The position numbers and the translations under genes are program-made. Positions 32,901-52,850 of a stretch of DNA of 64,000 nucleotides are shown here, in pieces. Each line of letters opens with the position of its first letter. Positions within the stretch are counted from its first letter, which is position 1. The notes beneath the pieces are model-generated. The model worked only from the letters and a program-made list of their open reading frames with translations, had not been told where the DNA came from and did no database searches. Source of the stretch: Hemibagrus wyckioides. Lineage: Eukaryota > Chordata > Actinopteri > Siluriformes > Bagridae. The DNA is taken from contig NC_080732.1 in assembly GCF_019097595.1 (NCBI RefSeq), positions 5,308,354 through 5,372,353 on the forward strand, written 5' to 3'.

Positions 32901-35900
32901 TGTTTTGGGGATAAAATAAGCTGATTTTGCTTGCCACTGCCATCAGACCTATAAAGCAGCTATGCAGCTAGCCATTTAAAAGCCAACTTACTCAAATCAG
33001 TCCAAAGTAATAAAGAAGGGGTTTTGAAATCAACTTTAACCACCATTACTAATATAGTAGAATAATATAGTAGAATATAGTTGTTAATTATATGTGTCAA
33101 TAATTGTCCACTGTTAAAGGAATGACATTTCCTCTTTGCTTCAGGACTTTTTGAGCTGAACTGTCTTATACCTCATCACTACCAAGGTGGTATGCGGCAG
33201 TTCTACGACGTCAAACTCTGCACACCGAGTCAGATCCCTGGCTCAGAGACTACAACCTTTAAGCCTGACGTGTATTTCTATATAGCTGCTGAAGAAGTGG
33301 ACTGGAATTATGCCCCAACCCGGACATGGGAGTTGGAAAAATTTAACACGACTCTCAGCAAAAGGTAATTGCTGGTCACTCATGTTGAAATACTTGAACA
33401 CAGGAAATACAAGAAGTCCTGTGCCCAAATATAAAAGAAGAATTCTGTGGTTTAACATTTTGTTTTGACTGTGGTGTAATCCTAACTCTGGTCAGTTTTG
33501 CACTTTAACTTGTCCATTACTACAAACTTATCCTTTTTTACTGTCCATTAAAAAAGATTACTAATATGTTAATACCTACTTTACAGTTTTTAAATTTTTT
33601 AAATTTCTTTTTCTTGTTTTGTCTCCCAGCCCTGGAAGTCTCTACCTAAATAAATCTGAGAATTTGATTGGGCCTATATACAAAAAGGTGGTGTACCGCA
33701 AGTACACAGATGAGACCTTCACAAAACAGGAAGACAGGGGTTCTAATGAAGAGCATTTAGGCATTCTGGGTAAAATACCTACTACATTCCAATGAAGTTT
33801 TGAATAACTAGACAATCTGTGATTTATGTTTATACTTTATTCCATTATAATGCTAATTACAGCCCACCATTCTGCATGTTATTATACAGTATTTATTATT
33901 GTGTTGCTATGTTTAGGTTGGTGTACTTGAGTCTTTAACTAAACAACAATAATCTGAGTCTAATGACCATTTAAGTTTTAAGGAAGCTGAGGAAAAAGAA
34001 AAAGATCTATGTCTCCAATAAATAGCCAAAAGTAATTCAATAATGAGCCTTATTTCTGAATAACTGGATATAGATCTGAACCAAAGGATAAGTTAAATGA
34101 TTCATAGGCTGCAAAAGGTCTTATTGCTTACTATATGATATAATACATGTCATTTCTAGCCTCTTGACAAATCCTAAAATTATACATTCTTCTGTGGACA
34201 GGTCCCATTCTCAGGGTTGAAGTCGGTGAGAAGGTCCAGATTGTGTTCAAGAACAAAGCCAGTAGAATGTATTCACTTCACGCTCAAGGTGTGAAGAGCA
34301 GTAAGGCTCAGCCTGTTACTCCAGGTACATAAACAACTGCTACTCTGATAATCTCCTCGTGCCTGTATGTATGGGCAATGTGATGAAAAATATACTTCTA
34401 TTTGTGTGTGTGTTAGGTAACATAGCAAGGTATAACTGGATTATCACTTCCGGTCCTGGACCCACTGAGTCAAACTGCACAATCTATCCTTATTACTCAT
34501 CAGTGAACTTTCTGAAGGTAAAACGATTAAATTCAACACACTTTGGGGGAAAAAAATCAAATTTCCACAAAGGGTTCTCACAGAGAATTTAGAACATTTT
34601 ATTTAGCACATAGCATTTATTAAGATATAGCATCTCAAAATACAGAAAATGTTATCCAATGTGCTACATATGACTAGGATGACAAGCTTTATGATTAATA
34701 TTTATAGTAGATTTGCATACTCAGATCTAGACTTTTTGTTCATATTGTGTTATAAAATTGCTGTACTGTATGTGTGAATAATATTGGAACGTAAAAGCTT
34801 CGCGCTAATAGTTCAGTAAATGTTTTGTTATTATGATGACAGTACAAGGTATTATTTTTCCTTAAGTGGTAAAAGCTATAACTACACTACAGAATTTTAC
34901 CCGGTGATGATGTTATAAAAACAAGGCTGGCCCTTACATTTCCTTGTGAACCTTTTTTTTTCTGTACATGAGACACAGAAAAAATATATTTTATAAGTAT
35001 TCATGGTAAATAGTATTCATGCACACCTAACGATTTGAATCAGCTCTCTGAGCCACGCCCTCTACTATCCATAGAATAAAGCATACTGCAATTCATTCTC
35101 CACAGATAAACAATGACAGGAGAATAGGTTCATTTAAAGAGCTGAATGGTCTCTGTAATAGGACACCAACCAGCCAGTTCTTCAATGTTCTTCATTGCTA
35201 GAGCTGACCTGGTCGATTGTTACTGCTGTTTGTTAAAAACGTCAGGCAATGAACAGGTCCGAGAAATGGGCAGTGGTCAAAGTATGGCAGCAAAAAACAA
35301 AGTAATGACACTCAGAACAGAGAGCACAGAACAATTGGCTTAGTAGCACATATACAGTGCCTTGCAAAAGTATTCACCCCCCTTGGCATTTTTCATGTTT
35401 TGTTGCCTCACAACCTGGAAATAAAATGGATTCTTTGTAGGTTTGCATCATTTCATTTACAGAACATGCCTACAACTTCGAAGATGTGATTATTTTTTAT
35501 TGTGAAGCTAACAACAAATACGACAAAATAACAGAAAACTTCAGCATGTAGAGCCACCTTTTGTGGCAATTACAGCTGCAAGGTGCTTTGGATAAGTCTC
35601 TATGAGGTTGCCACATCTTGCCACTGGGATTTTTGCCCATTCCTCAAGGCAAAACTGCTCCAGCTCCTTCATGTTGGATGGTTTCCGATTGTGAACAGCA
35701 ATCTTCAAGTCTGATCTCAATTGGATTGAGGTCTGGGCTTTGACTAGGCCATTCCAACACATTTAAATGTTTCCCCTTAAACCACTCGAGTGTTGCTTTA
35801 GCAGTATGCTTCGGGTCATTGTCCTGCTGGAAGGTGAACCTCCGTCCCAGTCTCAAATCACAGGCAGACTGGAACAGGTTTTGCTCAAGAATATTACTGT

Positions 35901-38900
35901 ATTTAGCACCATCTATCTTTTCCTCGACTCGGATCAGTTTCCCAGTCCCTGCTACTGAAAAACATCCCCACAGCATGATGCTGCCACCACCATGTTTCAC
36001 TGTGGGGATGGTGTTCTTGGGGTGATGGGATGTGTTGGGTTTGCGCCAGACATAGCCTTTTCCTTGGTGGCCGAAAAGTTCAATGTTTGTCTCATCTGAC
36101 CAGAGCACCTTCCTCCATACATTTGGGGAGTCGCCCACATGTCTTTTGGCAAACTCAAAACGTGCCTTCTTATTTTTAACACTAAGTAATGGCTTTTTTT
36201 CTGGCCACTCTTCCATAAAGCCCAGCTCTATGGAGTGTACGGCTTCTTGTGATCCCATGCACAGATACACCAGTCTCTGCTGTGGAACTCTGCAGCTCCT
36301 TCAGGGTTAACTTTGGTCTGTGTGCTGCCTCTCTGATTAATGCCCTCCTTGCCCGGTCTTTTGGTGGGTGGCCCTCTCTTGGCAGGTTTGTTGTGGTACC
36401 ATGTTCTTTCCATGTGAAGATGATGGATTTAATGGTGCTCCGGGGGATCATCAAACATTTGGATATTTTTTTATAACCTAACCTTGACTTGTACTTCTCA
36501 ACAACTTTGTCCCTAACTTGTTTTGGAGAGCTCCTTGGTCTTCATGGTGTGATGCCTCTTGCTTAGTGGCGTTGCAGCCTCTGGGGCCTTTCAGAAAAGG
36601 TGTGTTTATACTGACCGATCATTTGACACTTAGATTGCACACAGGTGGACTTCATTTCACTAATTATGTGACTTCTGAAGGTAATTGGTTGCACTAGAAC
36701 TTTTGTGGGGCTTCATAGCAAAGGGGGTGAATACATATGTACATGCCAATTTTCAGATTTTTAATTAAAAAAAAAATTATATATATTTTCTCATTTCACT
36801 TCACCAACTTAGACTATTTTGTGCAGATCCATCACATAAAATTCAGATTAAAAAAACATTTAAATTACAGGTTATAATGTAACAAAACTGAATGAAAAAT
36901 GCCAAGGGGGGTGAATACTTTTGCAAGGCACTATATATATAGTATAGCATCAAGTCAATTAAACTCCTGGAATATTGATCTGGTCAGTTAAGTAGTAGAC
37001 AGGGTTGTTAATCAGTTTCAGCTGCTTTGGTGCTAATGAAAACAACAGGTGCACTAGATGGTCAACAATGAGACGACCCCCAAAACAGGAATGGTTTTAC
37101 AGGTGGAAGCCACTGACATTTTTTTCCCCTACTCATCTTTTCTGACTGTTTATCACTAGTTTTGCATTTGGCTAGGGTCAGTGTCACTACTGGTAGCATG
37201 AGGTGATACTTGGGCCCTACAGAGGTTGCACAGGAAGTGATTTCTCCTCCTACTTTTCACATGAAATCATTTACACTGCTATACATTGTCTAATCTTTTT
37301 ATTGTACGTCTGTTTTTGGCTGCAGGATTTGGCGAGCGGCTTGGTCGGGCCATTAGTAGTGTGTCGTAAGGGGACTCTGAACAGTAAAAGACAGCGAAAA
37401 GATGTGAAAAAAGAATTTGCTCTGCTCTTCATGATGTTTGATGAGAACGAATCGTGGTATCTGGACGAGAATATAGACACTTACATGGACAAAAAATTTA
37501 ACGACACAACTGAAGGCAGGTTTATGGAGAGTAACCAGATGCATGGTAAGCAGTTATATCAACAGTTATAAACACAATGAGTATTATAAGGAGCTGTGCT
37601 TAACAAATAAACTTCACTCTCTACTGCGGAACAAAACTACACTTTTGTTTCTGATTGGACAAAATTAGTATATGTAATTTAATGCGTTTTTTTTTAAATG
37701 AATATTTTAGGACACATTTATCAGTGCTTTATCAGTGTGATTTCCACCAATACAGATCTGTGGAACATTATTAATCACTCCACCCTGTGTGTATGGAGTT
37801 CATGTGCATGTTCTCACTGTGCTTCTGGGGTTTCTTTGTGTACTTTAAAGACATGCATTGTAAGCTGATTGGCATCTCTAACCCTAACCCTAGTCCTGGG
37901 ATGGGTTGACACCTCAACCAGGGTGTCCTCTACCTTGTACTCCAAGTTTTCCATGTAGGATAAGCAGTTCAGAAGATGGATGTATGCATGAATGGATGGA
38001 TGGATGAATGGGTGGATGGGTGGATGGGTGGATGGATGGATGGATGGATGGATGGATGAATGAATCACTCCTGTATTTTTCACTGTAGCACTTTCCCCAT
38101 GTTGTAATCAGGTATTAATGGAAGGCTGTATGCTAACCTGCATGGCTTAAAGATGCACCAGGGTGATTGGACCGAGTGGTATTTAATGGGACTGGGGAGT
38201 GAGGAAGATGTGCACACAGTACACTTTCATCATCAGAGCTTCATATACAAGGTACACATCTACAGTATTCAATCACGTAGACAATGTACACAGACAATAA
38301 CACTGTCTAATTTATTTACTATATCCCTTTTTCAGACGGATTACTCTCATAGAGCTGACGTGTACGCCTTGTTCCCTGGAACCTTTAAAACTGTTCAACT
38401 ACGGGCAGAAACTCCAGGAACGTGGCTTCTCCACTGCCACGTGTCGGACCACATCGACTCTGGCATGGAGACGACCTTCACCATCGAAGGTTAGAATCAG
38501 AATTATTTTAAGGTTAGATTTAGGATTGCATATGTTGGTACTGTTCCTTTCTAGACCGTACCATGCTTTCATATACTAACATAAATTGAATCTGCAACAG
38601 ATATATTGTCTGGAATAAAATATAGAATATTAGACTTGTTTGTGAGTCAAACTGGAGATGAATTACAAACAGAATCATTAAGGCAAGAATTTAGATATTT
38701 CTTGATTCTAGGAGACTGAAAAGAACTGAAAAGTAACTTCATGACTATGTTGTAATCAATTTTTTTCTACCCCAAAGCTCGAGCTCAATCTTCCAAAGCC
38801 TGGAATAATGGTAAGGTTCCACTGTAAACATTACCAGAAATAAAGGTACCAAACTACACTTGTTGCTGACGTCACGCCATCAAGGATATATTTTTACATT

Positions 38901-39136
38901 GCCACTTCCTAGTTTGCTTATCCACTTGGAAACACATAAGTGGTTCAAAAAATCCTCAGTCATGATTTGGTACCTTTATATCTGATTGTGCATTACATTA
39001 AAATATCAAAGTTTACATGACTGGGCCATCATTTTGCTTGAGATCCACCAAGAGATTTTCATCTTTTTCAGGCATCGTGTTTCTGCAGTGGTTCTGCAGT
39101 GGTTTAGCCATTCTGCTCACCTACTGGCTTCAATAA
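23295..39136 (+). CDS. cp: Ceruloplasmin-like multicopper ferroxidase with hydrophobic C-terminal tail (20 exons)
   Basis: A complete gene predicted to encode 1,078 residues, close to the ~1,065 of vertebrate ceruloplasmin. The family oxidises Fe(II) to Fe(III) outside the cell to support iron export. There is a signal peptide (about residues 1-20) and six cupredoxin domains. Trinuclear-cluster ligands are present: H123/H125 (HPHG), H183/H185 (YHSH), H986/H988 (VHFH) and H1028/H1030. The domain-6 type-1 site is complete: H983, C1029, H1034, M1039. Domain 2 has C337 but Asp342 where the second His is expected, and domain 4 has C687, H692, M697 but Phe644 instead of the first His, so both remote sites look disabled. 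The closest match I can judge is ceruloplasmin; hephaestin-like 1 is the alternative. The last two exons add a hydrophobic tail. It lies in the same orientation as cntnap2 and is convergent with the UBA-UBX-LRR gene. All junctions keep frame. Confidence 0.88.
24005..24249 (+). CDS. cp: cp exon 2: domain 1, HPHG copper motif
   Basis: Acceptor TATAAG, donor GGTAGG. It encodes [26 protein letters not shown] and SIHPHGVFY; the two histidines are trinuclear-cluster ligands. Confidence 0.93.
24337..24549 (+). CDS. cp: cp exon 3: domain 1, YHSH copper motif
   Basis: Acceptor TACCAG, donor GGGTAAT, phase 1 at both ends. It encodes [10 protein letters not shown] and [20 protein letters not shown], carrying the second pair of domain-1 cluster histidines. 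Confidence 0.93.
24821..24982 (+). CDS. cp: cp exon 4: domain 1-2 linker
   Basis: Acceptor CTCTCAG, donor CTGTAAG, phase 1 at both ends. It encodes [20 protein letters not shown] and the NRVH end typical of the family's SNRMH motif. Confidence 0.92.
25218..25472 (+). CDS. cp: cp exon 5: domain 2 with altered type-1 copper site
   Basis: Acceptor CTCCCAG, donor TGGTAAT. It encodes [27 protein letters not shown] (first type-1 His) and [13 protein letters not shown]. Five residues after the cysteine there is Asp instead of the ligand His. Confidence 0.93.
25950..26115 (+). CDS. cp: cp exon 6: end of domain 2, start of domain 3
   Basis: Acceptor GAGCAG, donor AGGTGCC, leaving phase 2. It encodes [12 protein letters not shown] then [20 protein letters not shown], a new cupredoxin start. 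Confidence 0.9.
26515..26820 (+). repeat. SINE-like dispersed repeat
   Basis: A common fish repeat with a B-box-like 'gggttcgagttttgctccc', 'cagtccaaagacatgc', 'gatgggttggcactccatcc' and 'cacaggctcccccgtgacc'. Shorter relatives lie near 590-800, 10970-11150, 37745-38060, 57255-57420 and 61800-61850. Confidence 0.65.
27073..27212 (+). CDS. cp: cp exon 7: domain 3
   Basis: Acceptor TTGCAG, donor GGGTAAAT. It encodes [20 protein letters not shown] and EDHLGILG. Domain 3 does not bind copper in this family. Confidence 0.92.
27606..27737 (+). CDS. cp: cp exon 8: domain 3
   Basis: Acceptor CTTGCAG, donor TGGTAAT, phase 1 at both ends. It encodes [16 protein letters not shown] and [21 protein letters not shown] sits in the following intron. 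Confidence 0.92.
27763..31270 (-). mobile_element. L2/Rex-type non-LTR retrotransposon, decayed, antisense in cp intron 8
   Basis: On the minus strand it reads an endonuclease tail ([14 protein letters not shown] at about 31080-31120, then GGHTLDLIF), a linker, and reverse-transcriptase motifs ([46 protein letters not shown]) and a C-terminal part ([13 protein letters not shown]). The coding sequence is split over at least four frames, so it is inactive. The 3' end at 27763 carries the (TTGAA)n-type tail. The 5' limit is approximate. Clade assignment (L2, CR1 or Rex1) is from motif memory only. Confidence 0.85.
31318..31523 (+). CDS. cp: cp exon 9: end of domain 3
   Basis: Acceptor CCTCAG, donor CAGGTATT, leaving phase 0. 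It encodes [18 protein letters not shown] and [18 protein letters not shown]. Confidence 0.93.
31774..31927 (+). CDS. cp: cp exon 10: domain 3-4 linker
   Basis: Acceptor TGTGTAG, donor CTGTAAGC. It encodes [20 protein letters not shown] and FQESNKMH. Confidence 0.93.
32048..32257 (+). CDS. cp: cp exon 11: domain 4 with first type-1 His replaced by Phe
   Basis: Acceptor CTCACAG, donor TGGTAAC. It encodes [16 protein letters not shown] and [13 protein letters not shown], where other members have DVHGIYF. The Phe (codon TTT) replaces the first type-1 ligand. Confidence 0.93.
32585..32885. repeat. (TTTTG)n low-complexity tract in cp intron 11
   Basis: About 300 bp of imperfect TTTTG/TTTCG/TTTGA units. 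It produces long Phe/Cys reading frames that are not genes. Confidence 0.85.
33145..33364 (+). CDS. cp: cp exon 12: end of domain 4, start of domain 5
   Basis: Acceptor CTTCAG, donor AGGTAATT, leaving phase 2. It encodes [18 protein letters not shown], which keeps the Cys, second His and Met ligands of domain 4, then [19 protein letters not shown]. Confidence 0.93.
33630..33769 (+). CDS. cp: cp exon 13: domain 5
   Basis: Acceptor TCCCAG, donor GGGTAAAA. It encodes [18 protein letters not shown] and NEEHLGILG. Confidence 0.93.
34202..34324 (+). CDS. cp: cp exon 14: domain 5
   Basis: Acceptor GGACAG, donor AGGTACAT, phase 1 at both ends. It encodes [16 protein letters not shown] and SLHAQGV, where ceruloplasmin and hephaestin have HAHGV. 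Confidence 0.91.
34417..34517 (+). CDS. cp: cp exon 15: domain 5
   Basis: Acceptor TGTTAG, donor AAGGTAAA, leaving phase 0. It encodes [17 protein letters not shown] and YYSSVNFLK. The next intron holds a Tc1 element. Confidence 0.9.
35355..36932 (-). mobile_element. Near-complete Tc1-like transposon in cp intron 15
   Basis: The left terminus CAGTGCCTTGCAAAAGTATT and right terminus AATACTTTTGCAAGGCACT are inverted repeats of more than 35 bp. TA lies next to the left end. It carries one decayed transposase on the minus strand. Confidence 0.92.
35541..36545 (-). pseudogene. Tc1-like transposase, frameshifted
   Basis: The minus strand shows the DNA-binding part ([19 protein letters not shown], 36182-36454), the DDE core (36270 down to about 35710: [31 protein letters not shown]) and the C-terminus ([20 protein letters not shown], 35541-35762) in different frames. 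At least two frame breaks make it non-functional. Confidence 0.88.
37326..37545 (+). CDS. cp: cp exon 16: domain 5-6 linker
   Basis: Acceptor GCTGCAG, donor TGGTAAGC. It encodes [15 protein letters not shown] and [20 protein letters not shown]. Confidence 0.94.
37981..38060. repeat. GGAT-type microsatellite
   Basis: Imperfect GGAT/GGGT units beside a SINE-like fragment, ending about 50 bp before cp exon 17. Confidence 0.85.
38112..38251 (+). CDS. cp: cp exon 17: domain 6, HTVHFH copper ligands
   Basis: Acceptor AATCAG, donor AAGGTACA. It encodes [18 protein letters not shown] and [12 protein letters not shown], giving the first type-1 His and two trinuclear-cluster histidines. Confidence 0.94.
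38336..38489 (+). CDS. cp: cp exon 18: domain 6, HCHVSDH catalytic motif
   Basis: Acceptor TTTCAG; the donor GGTTAG is weaker than usual. It encodes [14 protein letters not shown] and [19 protein letters not shown], the complete family signature linking type-1 and trinuclear copper. Confidence 0.94.
38778..38810 (+). CDS. cp: cp exon 19: short hinge (11 codons)
   Basis: A 33-nt in-frame exon (acceptor CCAAAG, donor TGGTAAGG) encoding [11 protein letters not shown]. Small polar residues before a hydrophobic tail fit a GPI-attachment region or a stalk. It is supported by phase and by the stop in the next exon; no transcript evidence is available. Confidence 0.7.
39072..39136 (+). CDS. cp: cp exon 20: hydrophobic C-terminus and stop
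   Basis: Acceptor TTTTCAG. It encodes [21 protein letters not shown] then TAA. The hydrophobic end with no cytoplasmic tail suggests GPI anchoring or a very short tail-inserted helix. Confidence 0.75.
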
Positions 39137-39557
39137 CTCAGCAGAGATGATGGATTGTTTTCACTTCACTACTCATTGGGAAGTCCTATTTATTAAGTGT
39201 GGAAGCTGTGGGGTTAAAGTAACACTGCATTTTTATGTTAGGCTTTTTTTTTTTTTACTGTATAGCTGAGACTAGTTCTGTACGATATTATGTACTGTAG
39301 AAATAGTGTTTAAGTGATTAGTGAATTATGCACTGACTGAAACATGAACAATGTAAGTACTGTATTGGAATGTTTCACACTTGGCTGCCTGGGCCTTCAT
39401 GTGCCTTTCTCAAATTTTCAACAGGTTTCAAAAATATTTCCCGAATCTCTACAATCACACTACTCATATTTTTCCCATTAAGTTCATGCAATTTATATCC
39501 ATTATTTGCTCTTCCAGATCTAGTTTTTTTCCCCAATATTTATCCCTATATTTGTAT

Positions 39558-40156
39558 ACACTATATTGTTAAGTTTTGGAACACTCCTCCAAATCATTGA
39601 ATTCGGATGTTCCAATCACTTCCATGGCCACAGGTGTTTAAAATCAAGTAGATAGGCATGCAGACTGCTTCTATGTAGCAAACCTTCAGCATACCAAGAG
39701 ATTTTGGACAATTCCATGCTACCAACTTTGTGGGAACAGTTTGGGGATGACCGCTTCCTGCTCCATCATGACTGCACACAAGTGCACAAAGCAAGGTCCA
39801 TAAAGACATGGATGAGCGAGTTTGGTTTGGAGGAACTTGACTGGCCTGCACATAGTCCTGACCACAACCTGATAGAACACCTTTGGGATGAATTAGATCT
39901 GAGACTGCGAGGCAGGTCTTCTCTTCCAACACCAGTGCCTGACCTCACAACTGCACTTCTAGAGAGGAATGGTCAAAAATACCCATAAACACACTCCTAA
40001 ACCTTGTGGAAAGTCTTCCCAGAAGAGCTGAAGCTTTTATAGGTGCAAAGGGCGGGCCAACTCCATATTAAACTCTATGGATTAAGAATAAGATTTCATT
40101 AAAGTTCATGTGCATGTAAAGGCAGATGTCCCAAAACTTTTGGCAATATATTGTAC
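39558..40156 (+). mobile_element. Tc1-like deletion derivative, family C copy 1
   Basis: The ends are 'cactatattgttaagttttg' and 'cttttggcaatatattgt'. The 3' third of a transposase remains (39704-39988: LPTLWEQFGDD, ARSIKTWMSEFG, IEHLWDEL); the N-terminal two thirds are deleted near 39683. It begins about 420 bp after the cp stop. Confidence 0.82.
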
Positions 40157-40934
40157 TAAACAAGTCACAAAGAAGCAGTTCAGCATAACCGGTCCACCTG
40201 TGGTGATGTTTTTGGAGGTTGAACAAAAAATGGAAAACAAAGCACAAGCAAGAACATCTTATAATCTAAAATATTTTCGAGGGTAATTTATCATTTTTCA
40301 TATGCTTTTGATTTATTGCAAGTCAGGGATTTTTTTTCAAAGTTATTTAAATCATCAAGTGCTGTGTTTGAGTAAATTTAATTTCTTTGTCAATATTATA
40401 AATGGCAGTCCTGTCCCATTATTTAAGGGTTCAGGGTTATAGGGTTGGACCTGGTTTTATTCTCAAAAGGGAATCTGAGCATGGGTGGGGTTTTGTTTCA
40501 GATCACAGAAAATTGAATTTACTTCATCTTTCTTTCAAACATGTTATTTTCAAAAAGCAGACTGGACAATATTTTTTTCTCTCTAGGCTTCAACCTGCAA
40601 TCATCCCTAATCATGATTGTATCACCCCCCCTATAGGGCAATGGGATGTAAATAATTCTGCACAGAGCTCAGAGACACAAAATATAGAGCTCATTGAACA
40701 TGGACAGATTTAAACTTGCTGCAGCATATTCCTGTTTATACCATGATTTTCTTTTATTAATTAATGAACTTTTTACCATTCATAGTTACATTCAACACTA
40801 CAGGACAGATTAACAGGAGTCATCCTTCACTCGCCTCTTCCTTGAAGTCAATAAGAGAAACCAGAAAGCACAAAGTCCTCAGTCGTGTGTAGAAAATGTA
40901 ACTAGAAATGGTTAAATATATTACATGTGCTTCA

Positions 40935-41386
40935 TACACCGATCAGGCATAACATTATGAGCAGGTGAAGTGAATAACACTGACGATCTCCTCATCATGT
41001 CACCTGTTAGTGGGTGGGATATATTAGGCAGCAAGTGAACATTTTGTCCTCAAAGTTGATGTGTTAGAAGCAGGAAAAATGGACAAGCGTAAGGATTTGA
41101 GCGAGTTTGACGAAGGACCATATTGTGATGGGTAATCGACTGGATCAGAGCATCTCCAAAACTGCAGCTCTTGTGGGGTGTTCCCAGTCTGCAGTGGTCA
41201 GTATCTATCAAAAATATCATTTAAGTCCTGTAATTAATCTTACAGGACTTAAAGGATCTGCTGCATAACATCTTGGTGCCAGATACCACAGCACACCTTC
41301 ACGGAACTAGTGGAGTCCATACATAGATGAGGGACCTAGGCAATATTAGGCAGGTGGTCATAATGTTATGCCTGATCAGTGTCTAT
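40935..41386 (+). mobile_element. Tc1-like deletion derivative, family B copy 3, with palindromic junction
   Basis: Both termini are present ('acaccgatcaggcataacat', 'ttatgcctgatcagtgt'). The transposase core is replaced by a hairpin-forming junction at 41216-41257. Confidence 0.85.
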
Positions 41387-42634
41387 CTAAACAGCAATGT
41401 TGATACTAGATTAGACTCATCTGTCTTGCCAGTGGTACAGTTAAGAGACTGAGGGATGGTTTTCTAGACGTGTGTGTGTTAAACATCTTAAACTCTTGAT
41501 TATTGTCCACTCCTGTCTGTAGTATTATGCTGAATAATCTTTATATGGCCAGTGCTTTAATCTCTTCCTCTTCAGAGAAACTCTTCTGTTAGTCAGTGTA
41601 AATTAATGTAAATGTATTTGAAGAAACATTAATTTATTTTCCATGACCATGACATTGAAGGGACAATAAAGTATGCTTTCTGTATGCTTTGCCTATATTT
41701 TTAAAGCCTTTCTTTTCTTCACAATTCCAAATCTTCCTCATGCGCTTTCTTTCAGCTTGAGGCTTAATTTACTGACATGTCTGTATTCCCATCAAGATTA
41801 AACTTCAGATTTCAAGGTTGGAAATACACACGACTTCATCGGTCATTATATACCAGTTATATAAAAAAAAATCAGTGTTGAACTGTACTGTCCAGTAAAC
41901 AACAGCTACAATTTGCAATAGCTTCTTGTGGTTTTAATGATCTTATACAAAACTATTACAGAATACAAACAATATCGAAAAAAATATAGATTTTATTGAG
42001 TTACATTTCGCAGGTTCAAGCTTAACAGTCTTAAATTAGTTAGTATCCTGTAAAATACTGATTATCGGATTGATTCGGTGAAATTGTTCGTCTGTAATTC
42101 TGAACTACATGGCACAACTTAACCGTAATAATATTGCTCATGCTAGTACGAACAATATCTTTGATAATAATATCTTTGATAATATGATTGATAATCGACG
42201 TAGTTACACACTTTCTTTAGTAAAATGTGATATGTAACGACTTTTGCAAAGATGCATGTTTCTAGGATTTATTCAGCTCAACTGCTTGAACTCTTCTACA
42301 GTTTATTTTCTTTCGTTTGCTTTTGCAAAAATAGCCTCGTTAATGGATTAATAAACCTACATGGATTTCATGGGTGCTGAATCCCTCTACATTCTAGAAC
42401 CAGCTCCAAAACCACACCAAAGGTTTTAGCTCAGGCTAAACAAAGCAAGCCGATCTGCAGCCATTCGCTAACAATATTAAAGCAATATAATTAATAATAG
42501 CATTGATAATAGAATTATTACAGTATTATATTTGTGTGTTTATTTGTAAAGCTATCTTAAGTGTGTGGTACGTGTTTCTCTAATTAAAACTATTTATTAT
42601 ATATTTAAGATGCGTTAAATTGGTGAAGCAAGAA

Positions 42635-42670
<36 letters not shown>

Positions 42671-42691
42671 GCCGGATCAGAGCTGTCTGTA

Positions 42692-52490
<9,799 letters not shown>

Positions 52491-52639
52491 TAAACCTGCT
52501 TTAAAGTGCTTGATCCGAATCCGTCATTCAATCCGAAATAAATTATTGTTCGTCAAGCTGCCAAAGCATTTATTACAAAAATTACAAGATGTTTTATACC
52601 GCAAAAAAATAAACGGTTCAATCTTAATCCGCTGACAGT

Positions 52640-52690
52640 AAACAGTGGGCGTGGTCAAATGGCCATCTGATCAAAACTTCCGGGTTCTTC
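52640..52690 (-). promoter_or_regulatory. Probable promoter of the UBA-UBX-LRR gene
   Basis: About 150-190 bp upstream of the start codon are a GC/KLF-type box (GTGGGCGTGG, plus strand, 52645-52654) and a perfect ETS consensus CCGGAAGT on the minus strand (52676-52683). This pairing is common in TATA-less housekeeping promoters. The start site itself cannot be seen. Confidence 0.45.
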
Positions 52691-52850
52691 TTCTTTGCCT
52701 GTGGTGTGAACCTAGGTGTCTTGTAGCTGTATAGCGCCCCGCGTGCTGGCGACACCTCACTAAAACACATGGAAATAAATATAGAATATACTTACTGTTA
52801 ATGAACAAAAACAATTAAACATGTAATCATTTACAAATTATAACAACAAA

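Noticed and set aside
32689..32924. Phe/Cys-rich frames of 76 residues
   Set aside because: Low-complexity (TTTTG)n tract in all three frames.
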